Shown here piece after piece: positions 8,202-18,300 of a stretch of 64,000 nucleotides of DNA. A program made the translations under genes and the position numbers. Below the pieces are notes generated by a model. It had not been told where the DNA came from. It saw only the letters and a program-made list of their open reading frames with translations, and made no database searches. The DNA is from CAVZCK01 sp963773735 (GTDB lineage Bacteria; Pseudomonadota; Alphaproteobacteria; Rhizobiales; Rhodomicrobiaceae): NCBI GenBank assembly GCA_963773735.1, contig CAVZCK010000025.1:149438-213437 (forward strand). Reading direction: 5' to 3'. Numbering within the stretch: the stretch's first letter is position 1; each line of letters opens with the position of its first letter.

Positions 8202-8901
8202 GCTAAGTGTGGCTGCCGGATGCCCCATGCCCGGAGCGCACGAACCCGCGCAAAGGCAGTCAGGTTTTTGGCTAATCGCGCCGAGGATCGGCCTGTAAAA
8301 TCCACATCAAGCAGTAATTGCCGAGGCCAGGATGTAATTGATCTTGATCTTCAGAGCATTTTCAGCAAATTAATGTTAAAATTGTAATAGATCGATGATA
8401 CAGAATTGTGAATTATGAAGGTTCTGTGACTCTGGCAGAGATTATGCTTTCCATTCAAGGAATTGTCCGAAAACATGGTAGCCATTTCTTTTTCCACAAA
8501 TATTCCGCTGGACAGATGCAGTGCGCTCCGGCGCCCAGTCCGGTTGCTCATCTTTCTGTCGGATGCGCTGGTCCTCGTCTTGTTCAGCGGCGGCCTGCCT
8601 TTGATGCGGAACGGCTCGTTTTCGGGCACAGGATGAGCGCGCGTCGGTTGCCTCGTACGCTGCGGGAACGCAATCACGGCGAGCGACCCGTGTGGGGCTC
8701 AGCGCGCTCGAACCTGACACGGTGCTTCGGCCTAAGGTCGCGTTTCCGTCTTGCACGCCCGCAACTCATTCAAGGTGCCGCTCAAATCGGCAATGACCCG
8801 TTGGCTCGAGCCAGGGACGGATTTGTCTCTGCGGACGGATTTGTGTTTGCGATCCGTACCATGCCACAAGCCATCCCCTACACCGATGGAAAGCATCGTT
8901 C
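8202..8901. other. Gene-poor stretch between the formate dehydrogenase relic and a glycosyltransferase
   Basis: About 700 bases with no convincing gene. Bases 8330-8480 are AT-rich compared with the rest of the window. A 53-codon frame at 8475-8636 has a hydrophobic middle but no ribosome binding site or recognisable family. The longer open frames on either strand look random in composition. It may be debris from the deletion that removed the formate dehydrogenase genes. Confidence 0.5.
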
Positions 8902-9798
8902 GTGAAGCTCCCACTTTCCGCATTCATCATAACGCAGAACGAGGAATTGCGACTTCCGCGCTGCCTCAACTCGCTTGTGCCCTGGGTAGGCGAGATCGTT
9001 CTGGTTGACGCAGGAAGCACCGACCGAACCGTCGAAATTGCCGAATCCTATGGCGCCCGCGTGGTCCGTCGGCATTGGACGGGCTATGGTCCGCAAAAGC
9101 GTTTCGCCGAGCAGCTATGCCATTATGACTGGGTGTTGAATGTCGACGCCGATGAGGTTCTGACGCCGGAAAGTGCCGCTGAGATCCAAAGCCTGTTCGA
9201 CGGCGAGGAACCCGCCCCGGCGGCCTATCGGGTTCGCATCCTCAACGTTTATCCCGGCCAAATCAGACCGCGCCTATGGGCGAACGACTACAACGTCGTC
9301 AGGCTTTATCACCGATCCGTCGCTTCATATTCCGACGACCCCGTTTATGACCGGGTGGACATCGGCAAAGGGCGGCCGGAGCAGCTTAAGGCTCCAATCT
9401 ATCATTATACGAACATTTCTGTTGCCCACGCGGTTCAGAAGGCTTTGGCGTTCAGCAAGTTCCGCGCCGAGACCTCGGGCGCGCGCTCGATTCCGCTGCT
9501 GAGGCTGAGGCTGTTTCTGGAATTCCCGATGGTCTTTTTCAAGACCTATATCGGGCGGCGGCATTTCACCGGCGGGTGGCAGGGATATTATTTCGCGCTC
9601 TGCCACGCTTTCATGCGGACAACCCGAATTGCACTGCTGCTTGAGGACCGACAGGGGGAATTGCGGCAGATAGGTCGAAATCCTGCCTCCGGAGAGGATC
9701 AATCGCACAATTCCCAGCGGTTGACTCGGATGCACCAGCTTTCGTTTCGGTGTCGCGGATGGATGGCCATGAAGCGTTCAGATAACGCGAAGCCCTAA
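8902..9798 (+). CDS. Family 2 glycosyltransferase, WaaE/KdtX-like (LPS core)
   Basis: A 298-residue GT-A fold enzyme. LSAFIITQNEE at the N terminus is the nucleotide-binding strand, VDAGSTDRT the donor loop, and NVDADE the DxD-type metal site; GPQKRFAEQL follows the pattern of WaaE/KdtX glucosyltransferases that add a beta-linked sugar to the inner core of lipopolysaccharide. It acts at the cytoplasmic face of the inner membrane. The start is GTG at 8902. The gene stands alone between two AT-richer, gene-poor flanks, which suggests independent acquisition. The C-terminal 40 residues are low in conservation. The exact sugar is unknown. Confidence 0.82.
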   Translation: MKLPLSAFIITQNEELRLPRCLNSLVPWVGEIVLVDAGSTDRTVEIAESYGARVVRRHWTGYGPQKRFAEQLCHYDWVLNVDADEVLTPESAAEIQSLFDGEEPAPAAYRVRILNVYPGQIRPRLWANDYNVVRLYHRSVASYSDDPVYDRVDIGKGRPEQLKAPIYHYTNISVAHAVQKALAFSKFRAETSGARSIPLLRLRLFLEFPMVFFKTYIGRRHFTGGWQGYYFALCHAFMRTTRIALLLEDRQGELRQIGRNPASGEDQSHNSQRLTRMHQLSFRCRGWMAMKRSDNAKP

Positions 9799-10233
9799 AA
9801 ATATACATGCTACAACGATATAGTGCAAATACGAGAGACGTAATCAAGTTATTCACTATGGGATCGAATATATATTGTATTCATGATAGGTAAAATACCA
9901 TGTCAACTTGACGCAATTGAAGTAGCACAGTCCAAGTTGAACAGAGGCGTCGTTCATCACGGAAAAATTTTTCTTTAAACTTTCAACATCAGCCGTGATT
10001 TCGGCAGCGCCGGAGCGGGTCGCGCTGATCCTCGGCGTCGCTTCCCGACGCTCTGGTCGAGTCCGCCCGGCTTCCGGAAGACGCCATTTCTGGTGAAGCC
10101 CACCCTGGTAATTTGTGCACTCGTGCGCATAACGTTCACACGGAGATTACGAACAGCTGCGCAAAGCGGCGAAAATCTGTGGGCACGAATGTGCATGTTC
10201 ATGTACTAACCCGATGAGCTTATTCGAAAAGTG
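9799..10233. other. AT-rich intergenic stretch upstream of dusA
   Basis: About 430 bases. The first 160 bases (9799-9960) are strongly AT-rich relative to the window and carry no open frame of note. A leftward 75-codon frame at 9975-10202 is Arg-rich, lacks a ribosome binding site and has no family I recognise, so I do not call it a gene. The dusA promoter must lie in the right part. Confidence 0.5.
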
Positions 10234-11239
10234 ATGAAATTTCAAAAACACAGATTCTGCGTCGCGCCGATGATGGAGTGGACAGACCGGCATTGCCGCT
10301 ATTTCCACCGCCAGCTCACGCGCCATGCGCGGCTCTATACCGAGATGGTGACGGCGCCCGCGATCATTCATGGCAAGCGCGAGAAGCTGATTGGTTTCGA
10401 TCCCGCGGAGCACCCTGTCGCGCTGCAGATCGGCGGCAGCGATCCGCGAGAGCTTGCAGCGGCCGCGCAAGTCGGCGAGAGTTTCGGCTATGACGAAATC
10501 AATCTCAATGTCGGCTGCCCGTCCGACCGCGTGCAGGCGGGCCGGTTCGGCGCCTGCCTGATGGCCGAGCCGCGGCTCGTCGCCGAATGCGTCGCGGCCA
10601 TGCGTACCGCAATTAGCGTGCCTGTAACGGTAAAATGCCGGATCGGCATCGACGATCAGGACAGCGAGGCCGATTTCGCCCGTTTCATCGAGACCGTCGC
10701 CGCAGCGGGCTGCGACACCTTCATCGTTCACGCGCGCAAAGCCTGGCTGCGCGGTCTCAGCCCGAAAGAAAACCGCGAGTTGCCGCCGCTCGACTATCAG
10801 CGGGTTTACCGGCTCAAAGCTGCGCGGCCTGATCTGACGATCATCGTCAATGGCGGGATCAGGACGCTTGGCGAAGCGGAAGCGCACCTTGCCCATGTCG
10901 GCGGGGTCATGCTGGGGCGGGCGGCCTATCAGAACCCGGCGATGCTCATATCGGTCGATGAGCGGTTTTTCGGCGGTCCCCATCGCGGGATGCAGCCCAT
11001 CCGCCGCGATTATGCGGATGGTTCCCTATATCGAGCGTCAGCTCGCGCGCGGCGAAAAGCTCTCTTCGATCACGCGGCATATGCTCGGCCTCGCCCATGG
11101 GCTGGCGGGCGCCAAAGCTTTCCGGCGGCATCTGACGGAAGGCGCGATCAGGCCGGGCGCGGGCCTGGAGGTGATTTTTGAGGCGCTGCGCCATCTGCGG
11201 CTGGAGACAGTGGAGGCGCTGTCTCAGGCTGCAGAATAA
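10234..11239 (+). CDS. dusA: tRNA-dihydrouridine(20/20a) synthase DusA, one frameshift
   Basis: FMN-dependent reductase that converts U20/U20a in the tRNA D-loop to dihydrouridine. The N-terminal frame shows CVAPMMEWTDRH (FMN-binding start), LYTEMV, LQIGGSDP, NLNVGCPSD with the catalytic Cys, VKCRIGIDD and the phosphate-binding VNGGI; the C-terminal part (MVPYIERQLARG, RHMLGL) continues in the next frame. The switch is at about 11005-11020 and equals one extra base. The combined length, about 335 residues, is normal for DusA. ATG at 10234 is taken as the start; a GTG precedes it directly. Most likely a sequence error rather than a dead gene. Confidence 0.85.
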
Positions 11240-11257
11240 TTGACGCTCCGCTTCCGC

Positions 11258-12220
11258 TCATAGCCAGGCAAATCGCTCCGCGGCCCCGACAATCTCATGA
11301 ATGATCCCTGCCTCCGTCATTGCGTGGCCCGCATCCGGTACGATGCGCAGATCGGCTTCGGGCCAGGCGGTCTTCAGATCCCAGGCGTTGCGCAAAGGCG
11401 TGACCACGTCATATCGCCCATGAACGATCACGCCGGGGATATGCCGGATTTTTGCAGCATCGCGCAAGAGCTGGCCGTCGCATTCGAAGAAGCCGCGATT
11501 GACGAAATAATGCGCTTCGATCCGGGCGAAGGCGAGGGCGTAGACCTCTTCCCGGAATTTGCTGACCCGGTCTGGGTCGGCAATGAGCGACAAGGTCGTG
11601 CCCTCCCAGCCGCTCCAGGCGCGCGCCGCTTCAAGCTGGGCGGTCTTGTCGGGGCCGGCGAGCCGCCGGTGATAGGCGGCGATCATGTCACTCCGCTCCG
11701 CCAGCGGGATGGGTTTCAGATAGTCGTCGAATGCGTCGGGGAAAATCCAGCTGCAGCCTTCCTGGTAAAACCATAACAGCTCCGTACGCCTTAGCAGGAA
11801 AATGCCGCGCAGGATCAGCTCGGACACGCGCTCCGGGTGCGTCTCGGCATAGGCCAGCGCTAGCGTCGAGCCCCAGGAGCCGCCGCAAAGCTGCCAGCGC
11901 TCGATGCCGAGATGGCTGCGCAGCGCCTCCATATCCGCAACCAGATGCCAAGTGGTGTTGTCTTCGAGCGAGGCGTGCGGCACCGAGCGGCCGCAGCCGC
12001 GCTGGTCGAAAAGGATGATGCGGTAGCGGGCAGGGTCGTGGTAGCGCCGCATTGTCGGGTTCGATCCGCCCCCTGGTCCGCCATGCACCATCAGCACGGG
12101 CTTGCCGCCCGGATTGCCGCATTCCTCGAAATAGACGCAGTGCAGATCGGAGACAGCGAGCGTCCCGGTGCGGTATGGTTGAATTTCTGGAAAAAAGCCA
12201 CTTCGGGCGGATTGAACCAT
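11258..12220 (-). CDS. pip: Proline iminopeptidase
   Basis: An alpha/beta-hydrolase of about 320 residues in the S33 peptidase family, releasing N-terminal proline from peptides in the cytoplasm. It shows HGGPGGGS (oxyanion hole), DQRGCGRS, GGSWGSTLAL with the nucleophile Ser, a late VHGRYDVVTP with the acid, and DAGHAM with the catalytic His. I choose the ATG at 12220 because the protein then starts like homologues; an upstream GTG at 12259 in frame is possible. It converges on dusA with 18 bases between the stops and lies 51 bases behind the symporter gene, so it may share that transcript. Intact. Confidence 0.87.
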   Translation of the reverse strand: MVQSARSGFFPEIQPYRTGTLAVSDLHCVYFEECGNPGGKPVLMVHGGPGGGSNPTMRRYHDPARYRIILFDQRGCGRSVPHASLEDNTTWHLVADMEALRSHLGIERWQLCGGSWGSTLALAYAETHPERVSELILRGIFLLRRTELLWFYQEGCSWIFPDAFDDYLKPIPLAERSDMIAAYHRRLAGPDKTAQLEAARAWSGWEGTTLSLIADPDRVSKFREEVYALAFARIEAHYFVNRGFFECDGQLLRDAAKIRHIPGVIVHGRYDVVTPLRNAWDLKTAWPEADLRIVPDAGHAMTEAGIIHEIVGAAERFAWL

Positions 12221-12271
12221 CGCTTTCGCGTCCCGCTCCCCCCGGCTGCGAGGAGCCACACAAAACCGGAA

Positions 12272-14143
12272 CTAGGGCTTAGCCGCCTTGCCGCGGGCAG
12301 CAAGGCGCGTGAGCCGGGCGTGGACCGTTTCGCCGCTCGGTATACGCATTTCATCCAGGATTTCGAGCGTCGCCGCGCTGGGCTTCGGAGAAATGAAGCT
12401 TCCCGCCAGGGCGGCGAGAGCAGAGACCGGAACGCCGAGCAGCCCTGCCGTAAGCCCGTCAACGCCGAACCACGGGACGCCGCCCCTCGCCGTCATCACG
12501 ATGTAGGCGCCTGTCGCGGCAAATCCGGCTAGGATGCCGCAGGCGGCGCCGAACACGGTCAGCCCCCGCCACCAGACTGCCATGGCGAGAGGCGCGAAAA
12601 AGCTGCCCGCGCAGAGGGATGCTGCCCAGATCATCAGCCGCAGCGGGTCGAGGTCTTGCCGGCCAGCGACCCAGACCGCGGCGGCAGCAAAAGCGATCAT
12701 GGCGATGCGGGCGACCAGAAGCCGTCTTGCCGGCGAGGCCGAGCGGTGGAAGACATAGTAGAAATCGTTGCTGAGCGCCGTGCCGAGCGAGACGAGCTGA
12801 CCGCCCGCGGCCGCGAGCACCGCGCCGATGGCGGCGGCGCCGACGCCCCCGACGAGCACGAACGGAAACTGGTTGATGACCGGCAGCATCAGCGCCACCG
12901 AGTCGCGGCTGAACAGGATCTTAGCGCTGCCGAGCGCCGGGTCGAGCGGATTGGGCGAGAGGGTGATGAGGCCGAGCTGAGACAGCAGGTTTCCCCACTC
13001 CGGAATTTGCGCCGCTGGCAGGCCCATCAGCTGCTTCGTCACCTGAAATTTGGCGAAGGCTGCATAGGCCGGGATGGTCAAAGCGATGAGCCCGACGAGC
13101 AAGGCTGCCCAGCCGAAAGATTTGCGTAGCGCCGAAATGCTTGGCGGCGTGGCGAGGCGGGCGATCTGCGCTGGAAAGACGGCCGTTCCAAGCGTGATGC
13201 AGATGGTCAGGGCAAGGAAATCGCCGGCACTGATCGATTGAAAGAGGCCGGCGAAATGATGCGCAATCGGCGCCGGATCGGCTGCGGGCAGCGCGCGCGA
13301 TAGCGTTGCGGCGCTTTCGGCGACGAGCCCGCGCGCGGCTTCGAGCTGGGCTGTTTCCGCGAGAATCCCGCCATAGGCGAGCTGCGGGACCGGCAGGTTG
13401 GTGACCATTACCGAAATGGCCACGAGCGGTATGCAGAGCCCGAGAACGACGACGATGAACTGGGCGCATTGAGTCCAGGTGAGCGAGCGCATGCCGCCGA
13501 AGACGACCGTCGCAATGAGAAATCCGGCTCCGATCTCAAGGAGAAATTGCGGCCGCAGATCGAGGAAGATGCTGGCGACGAGTTGGCCGATGTGAAATTC
13601 GGCCGCGAGCAGCATCAGAACCGGCGGGAACAGGGCAAGCGCGGCAATGAGGCGGACGATGCTGCTGGAAAAGCGGACACCGAAAAAGCCGGGCAGCGTA
13701 TAGGCGCCGGCCTTGCGCAGATAGGGTGCGAAGATGACAGAGGTCACGCCGAGCCCGGCACACCAGCCGAGCGCAATCGGCAGAGCGTCATAGCCGATGA
13801 AGAAGAAGCTGCCGATCAGGCCCATCAGCCCGGCGCCGCTAACCAGATTGGCGGAAAGCGCAAACCCGTTGTAAAGCGGCGGCACACGCTGGCCGGAGAT
13901 GAAGAAATCCTCGACACTGGCGGTGCGCGCCAGAATGCCGATCCCCGCGTAAAACAGCATCGGCAGGATGATGATGAGCTGGCTGATCCAACCGCGTTCC
14001 AGCCCGAGCTGCTCCAGAATGATCAGCATCAGAATGAGGCTGGCAAAAGCGCTCGTGAAGATGCCGAAGCTGGTGCCGAGGCGTGGATTGACCGAAGGAT
14101 AGCTTGTGTTCAGGGACATCGATATTTGCGGCCCATGCCGCAT
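12272..14143 (-). CDS. Sodium:solute symporter (VC_2705/ActP-like), large subunit
   Basis: A 623-residue SSS-family transporter with about 13 membrane segments. Marks of the family are SANLVSGAGLMGLIGSFFF near residue 95 and GGMRSLTWTQCAQF near residue 220. Members of this branch that pair with a small DUF4212 protein take up acetate, propionate, lactate or similar acids with sodium. The small partner is encoded 34 bases upstream (14178-14438), and a CrbS/CrbR-like sensor pair lies beside it, so regulation by short-chain acids is a reasonable inference. The start could also be the ATG at 14119. Intact. Confidence 0.83.
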   Translation of the reverse strand: MRHGPQISMSLNTSYPSVNPRLGTSFGIFTSAFASLILMLIILEQLGLERGWISQLIIILPMLFYAGIGILARTASVEDFFISGQRVPPLYNGFALSANLVSGAGLMGLIGSFFFIGYDALPIALGWCAGLGVTSVIFAPYLRKAGAYTLPGFFGVRFSSSIVRLIAALALFPPVLMLLAAEFHIGQLVASIFLDLRPQFLLEIGAGFLIATVVFGGMRSLTWTQCAQFIVVVLGLCIPLVAISVMVTNLPVPQLAYGGILAETAQLEAARGLVAESAATLSRALPAADPAPIAHHFAGLFQSISAGDFLALTICITLGTAVFPAQIARLATPPSISALRKSFGWAALLVGLIALTIPAYAAFAKFQVTKQLMGLPAAQIPEWGNLLSQLGLITLSPNPLDPALGSAKILFSRDSVALMLPVINQFPFVLVGGVGAAAIGAVLAAAGGQLVSLGTALSNDFYYVFHRSASPARRLLVARIAMIAFAAAAVWVAGRQDLDPLRLMIWAASLCAGSFFAPLAMAVWWRGLTVFGAACGILAGFAATGAYIVMTARGGVPWFGVDGLTAGLLGVPVSALAALAGSFISPKPSAATLEILDEMRIPSGETVHARLTRLAARGKAAKP

Positions 14144-14177
14144 TGGTAAAAGTTGCGGATGCCTGTCACCGACAGGG

Positions 14178-14438
14178 CTACAGCTCGCTCGTCAGACCGT
14201 AGCGGCGATCAAGCTCATCCTGGCGCGCGGCTGCCCAGTAGATCACGACGACAATACCGATCACCGATCCGTGAGTGGTCAGAAACAGCCCGAGCGGGAA
14301 TCGCAGGAAGGAGTAGCCATTCAGAAGCGGTCCGGCAAGGGGCACGATCAGCGCGAGAACGGCGAAAAGCCCAAGCGCGAACACGGCCAGCTTGAGGGAG
14401 CGCCTGGTGTGGCGTCGGCGTTGTTCTTCATCGATCAT
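14178..14438 (-). CDS. DUF4212 small subunit of the sodium/substrate symporter
   Basis: An 86-residue protein with two hydrophobic segments and a charged end. The second helix and its tail (FPLGLFLTTHGSV ... YWAAARQDELDRRYGL) match the DUF4212 family, which accompanies SSS symporters of the VC_2705 type. It is the first gene of the leftward symporter transcript. The 227 bases between it and the response regulator form a divergent promoter region. Intact. Confidence 0.8.
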   Translation of the reverse strand: MIDEEQRRRHTRRSLKLAVFALGLFAVLALIVPLAGPLLNGYSFLRFPLGLFLTTHGSVIGIVVVIYWAAARQDELDRRYGLTSEL

Positions 14439-14665
14439 TGTCGCCTCTTTCTCCTGAGACCTTGCCCACCCGCGGATTCATAAGCAAGCAGAAGCACGAG
14501 CGGCGGGCCGATACAAGCCAGCCGATGCGCGTTTACCCAACCGGCCAGTCGCATTTATAGTGAAATCAAGGCATGACTTGGCCTCTGCGTCAAAAACGCG
14601 TTAAGGCTTTTGTGCGCCAGCTGCCATATAATGCATTCTTCAGGAGCTTGATCACGAAGGCCGGG

Positions 14666-15343
14666 ATGACCGAGCATCACATCGCCATCGTCGACGACCA
14701 TCCGTTGTTCCGCGACGCGCTGAGGCAGACGCTCGCAACGAACTTCGAGGATCTGCGGCTGAGCGAGGCCGGGTCCTTGGAAGGGCTGACCGAAATCCTT
14801 GCCGCAAGCGAGGTCGATCTCGTGCTGCTCGACCTCACAATGCCCGGCGTTCAGGGTTTTTCCGGGCTGATCTATTTGCGCTCGCTCAACCCGCAAATCC
14901 CGGTTGTCGTGGTTTCGGCCAATGAGACTCCCTCCGTGATCCGCCGCTGCCTGGATTTCGGCGCCTCGGGATTTATTCCGAAATCGCTCCCGGTCAGGCG
15001 CATCAGAGAGGCCATCGCAGCGATTCTGAATGGTGAGATCTGGGTGCCGCCCGGCATTGATCTTGATTCGCCGGAAGGCGCCGATGCGTCCGAGCTCGTT
15101 GAGCGGCTGTCGACGCTGACGCCGCAGCAGGTGCGCGTGCTGATGATGCTGGGAGAGGGGCTCCTCAACAAGCAGATCGCCTTTCAGCTCGGTGTCTCCG
15201 AAGCAACGGTCAAAGCCCATGTCTCGGCGATATTGCAGAAGCTGGGCGTGGATAGCCGGACCCAGGCCGTGATTGCCGTCAAGAAAATCGAAAGCGGCGA
15301 GCTGGGCGACTTTCGCGGCGATCAGGTCGAAGCCTCGAAATAG
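14666..15343 (+). CDS. LuxR-type response regulator, CrbR-like
   Basis: A 225-residue regulator: receiver domain at residues 5-120 (VDDHPLFRDAL acidic pocket, LVLLDLTMPG with the phospho-acceptor Asp56, and a Lys in FIPKSLP) and a NarL/LuxR HTH at about 155-215 (LTPQQVRVLMMLGEG...SEATVKAHVSAIL). ATG at 14666 is chosen because GAAGG lies five bases before it and the receiver then starts normally; a longer frame opens at 14573. It converges with the hybrid kinase gene, with only 12 bases between the stops. In other proteobacteria this pair (CrbS/CrbR) switches on acetate use. Intact. Confidence 0.82.
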   Translation: MTEHHIAIVDDHPLFRDALRQTLATNFEDLRLSEAGSLEGLTEILAASEVDLVLLDLTMPGVQGFSGLIYLRSLNPQIPVVVVSANETPSVIRRCLDFGASGFIPKSLPVRRIREAIAAILNGEIWVPPGIDLDSPEGADASELVERLSTLTPQQVRVLMMLGEGLLNKQIAFQLGVSEATVKAHVSAILQKLGVDSRTQAVIAVKKIESGELGDFRGDQVEASK

Positions 15344-15355
15344 CGAGGCGCTCCT

Positions 15356-18300
15356 CTATTCCGCGGCCTGGCGCTGGAAATGCAGGCGCGTAATAAGTGC
15401 GCGCAGAGCGGCCGGCTTGAGCGGTTTTCGCAGAAGTTGCAGGCTGTTGCCGCGGGCCTCTTCTTCGACGCCAGGCGAGCGGTCTGCCGTGATGAGCACC
15501 GCCGGAATTGAATAGCCGACCTGCTTCCTGATCATGTCGATGCAGTCGATGCCCGTCTCTTCCTCCAGGTGGTAATCGGCAAGGATAACGTCCGGCATCG
15601 CGCCCGCTTCAGCGATGGCCTTGAGTGCCTCGGCCGCGCCGGAAGCCGGGAGCACCTTGCACCGCCAGTTCTCGAGCATGGCGCACATTCCGTCGAGGAT
15701 CGCTGGCTCATTGTCGACGCAGAGGACTGTGCAGCCGTTTAGATGGCGCCACCGGGCAGGCCCCGCATAAGCGACGGGCCCGTCGACCGCCGCCTGATCG
15801 CTGGCCGGCACGGTCATGCCGAAAACCGATCCCACCCCAGGCTTTGAAGAAAGATGTATCGGGTGGTCGAGCATCCGGCTGATGCGCTCGACGATGGAGA
15901 GTCCGAGCCCGATGCCATGGACGCCGGGCGTGCCAGGGTTCAGGCGGTGAAATTCCTTGAAGATCAGCTCGTGTTTGCTGGCGGGAATGCCGGGCCCAGT
16001 GTCGTGAATCTCAATGGTCAGCTCGCCCGCGCGCCGCCGGCAGCCGAGCAGAACTTCGCCCTGGCCGGTATATTTGATGGCATTGGAGAGGAAATTCTGC
16101 AGGACGCGCCGCAGCAGGCGTCTGTCCGACCTGACATAGAGGCTGCAAGGCACGCTCCTGAGCGCGAGGCCCTTCTTCTGAGCTTGCGGTTCATACTCGA
16201 CCTTGAGCTGTTGCAACAGCTCACCGAGCGCAAAGGTCGTAATCTCGGGCTTGAGCGCGCCGGTATCGAGGCGTGAGATGTCGAGAAGTGCGTTAAGGAT
16301 CTCCTCGACCGCTTCCAGCGAGGCGTCGATATTGCGGGCGAGGTTTTCGAATTTCCCCGGCGGCTTCCGGTCGACGAGGGTCGTCGTGTAGAGCCTTGCC
16401 GCATTCAGCGGCTGCAAAATATCGTGGCTCGCGGCCGCGAGGAAGCGCGTTTTGTCGAGATTGGCCTCGTCGGCTTTCAGCTTCGCCTCGGCGAGCGCCA
16501 TGTTCACTTTCATCAATTCCCCGGTGCGTTCTCGCACCCGCCGTTCCAGCGTTTCATTGGCTCGCTCGAGGGCGCTCGCGGCCACAACCCGCTCGGTGAT
16601 ATCGGTGAAGGTGGTCACGATGCCGCTCTGGGGTATGGCGTTGGTGCGCACCTCGATCACCCGCTTGCCGTCGTCGAGCTTTTCCTGAAACGTTTCGAGC
16701 GTGACGACATATTTGCGGATGCGGTTCGAAACATAGCCCTCGATGGCGGAGGCGTCCTTCACGGTCCCGGCCGCCATGTGCCGCACGATCTGGTCGAGCG
16801 TGACGCCAACGCGGCCAAGGCTCTGCGGAAGCTGCAGCATTTCGCGGTATTCGCGATTCCAGCAAATGAGCTGCATATTGCGGTCGAACACGGCGATGCC
16901 CTGATGGACGTGGTCGATGGCGGACTGTAGCAGATCCCGGTTGTATTGGATCGCCTCCGAGGCGTCGTCGAGAAGCTTCAGCGCCGACTTCACCTCCACA
17001 TCGTGACGGCGCAGCGTGAGCGACATGACCAGCCGGGATGATGCGGTGCCAATGGCGCTCGCGAGCAGGTTTTCGGCGAAGCGCACAATATGAATATCCG
17101 CTTCGGCCTTGGGGATAAGCGGCATGCGGTGCGTTGCGGCGTAGTCGGCAAAAGAGCGATGTGCCCGTTCCTCGCCGAGATAGCGGCCGACCGTATGCAT
17201 GAGCTCGCCGACTGTCACCGAGGTCCGCCAGGTCCGGTATGGCGGGGCGCTCGCCCGCACGAAGCCCTTTTCGATGAAGATGTTGGCCTGGAGACGCTCG
17301 ATTGCGACAGGCGCGCGCAGCATTGAAACGCTGACAAAGGCCGCGATGTTGACGGCCATGCTCCAGACGACGCCATGCGAAAGCGGATCGAGATCGACGC
17401 CGAAAATAGCCTCGGGCCGGAGGAGGCCGAGGCCAAAAAGCCCGTCTTGCATGATGTCGGAATGGAACAGCCCGGCCTGGATGAAATAGGGGATGAGCAG
17501 CGTGTAGATCCAGACGGTGAAGCCCGACAATATGCCCGCGATAGCCCCGCGAGCGGTCGCGCCCCGCCAGATCAGACCACCGAAAAAAGCCGGCGCAAGC
17601 TGGGCGATGGCGGCGAATGATAGGAGGCCGATTCGCGCCAGCCCATAGGTGTCGCCGACCACCTTGTAGAACAAATAAGCGAGAAGCAGGATGCCGAAGA
17701 TGGCGATGCGCCGGATGTTGAGGAGAAAAGCGCCCATATAGCGCCGGTTAACCTCGCCCTGAGGCAGGCGGCGCAGGAAGATCGGCATCACCAGGTCATT
17801 GCAGATCATGATCGACAAGGCCACCGACTCGACGATCACCATGGCCGTTGCCGCGGAAAGCCCACCGAGGAAGGCGATCAGCGTAAAGCCCTCCGCCCCG
17901 CGTTTAAGCGGCAGGGCGAGCAGAAACATGTCGGCATCGGTATTGCCGCTCTCGAACGTCAGCATCCCGGCGATGGCGATCGGAATGACGAAGATGTTGA
18001 TGGCGATGAGATAGAGCGGGAACAGCCAGCTGGCGCGGCCGACTTCACGCTCGGAGTGGTTTTCGACGATGGTGACGTGAAACTGCCGGGTCAGCAGGAT
18101 GATGCAGACCGAGCTGAGAAAGGTGACGGTGATCCAGTGTCCGCCATGGAAGCCCCGCGCGAACAGGCTGATGATCTCGGGCTTCCCGGCGGCCCGGTCG
18201 ATCAGCGGGCCGACGCCGCCGAAAAGCGAATAGGTGATGAAGTAGCCCACGATCAGGAACGCGGCAATCTTGACGACCGACTCGGTCGCGACCGCCAGCA

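Noticed and set aside
9975..10202. A 75-codon leftward frame upstream of dusA
   Set aside because: No ribosome binding site, no family, Arg-rich composition.
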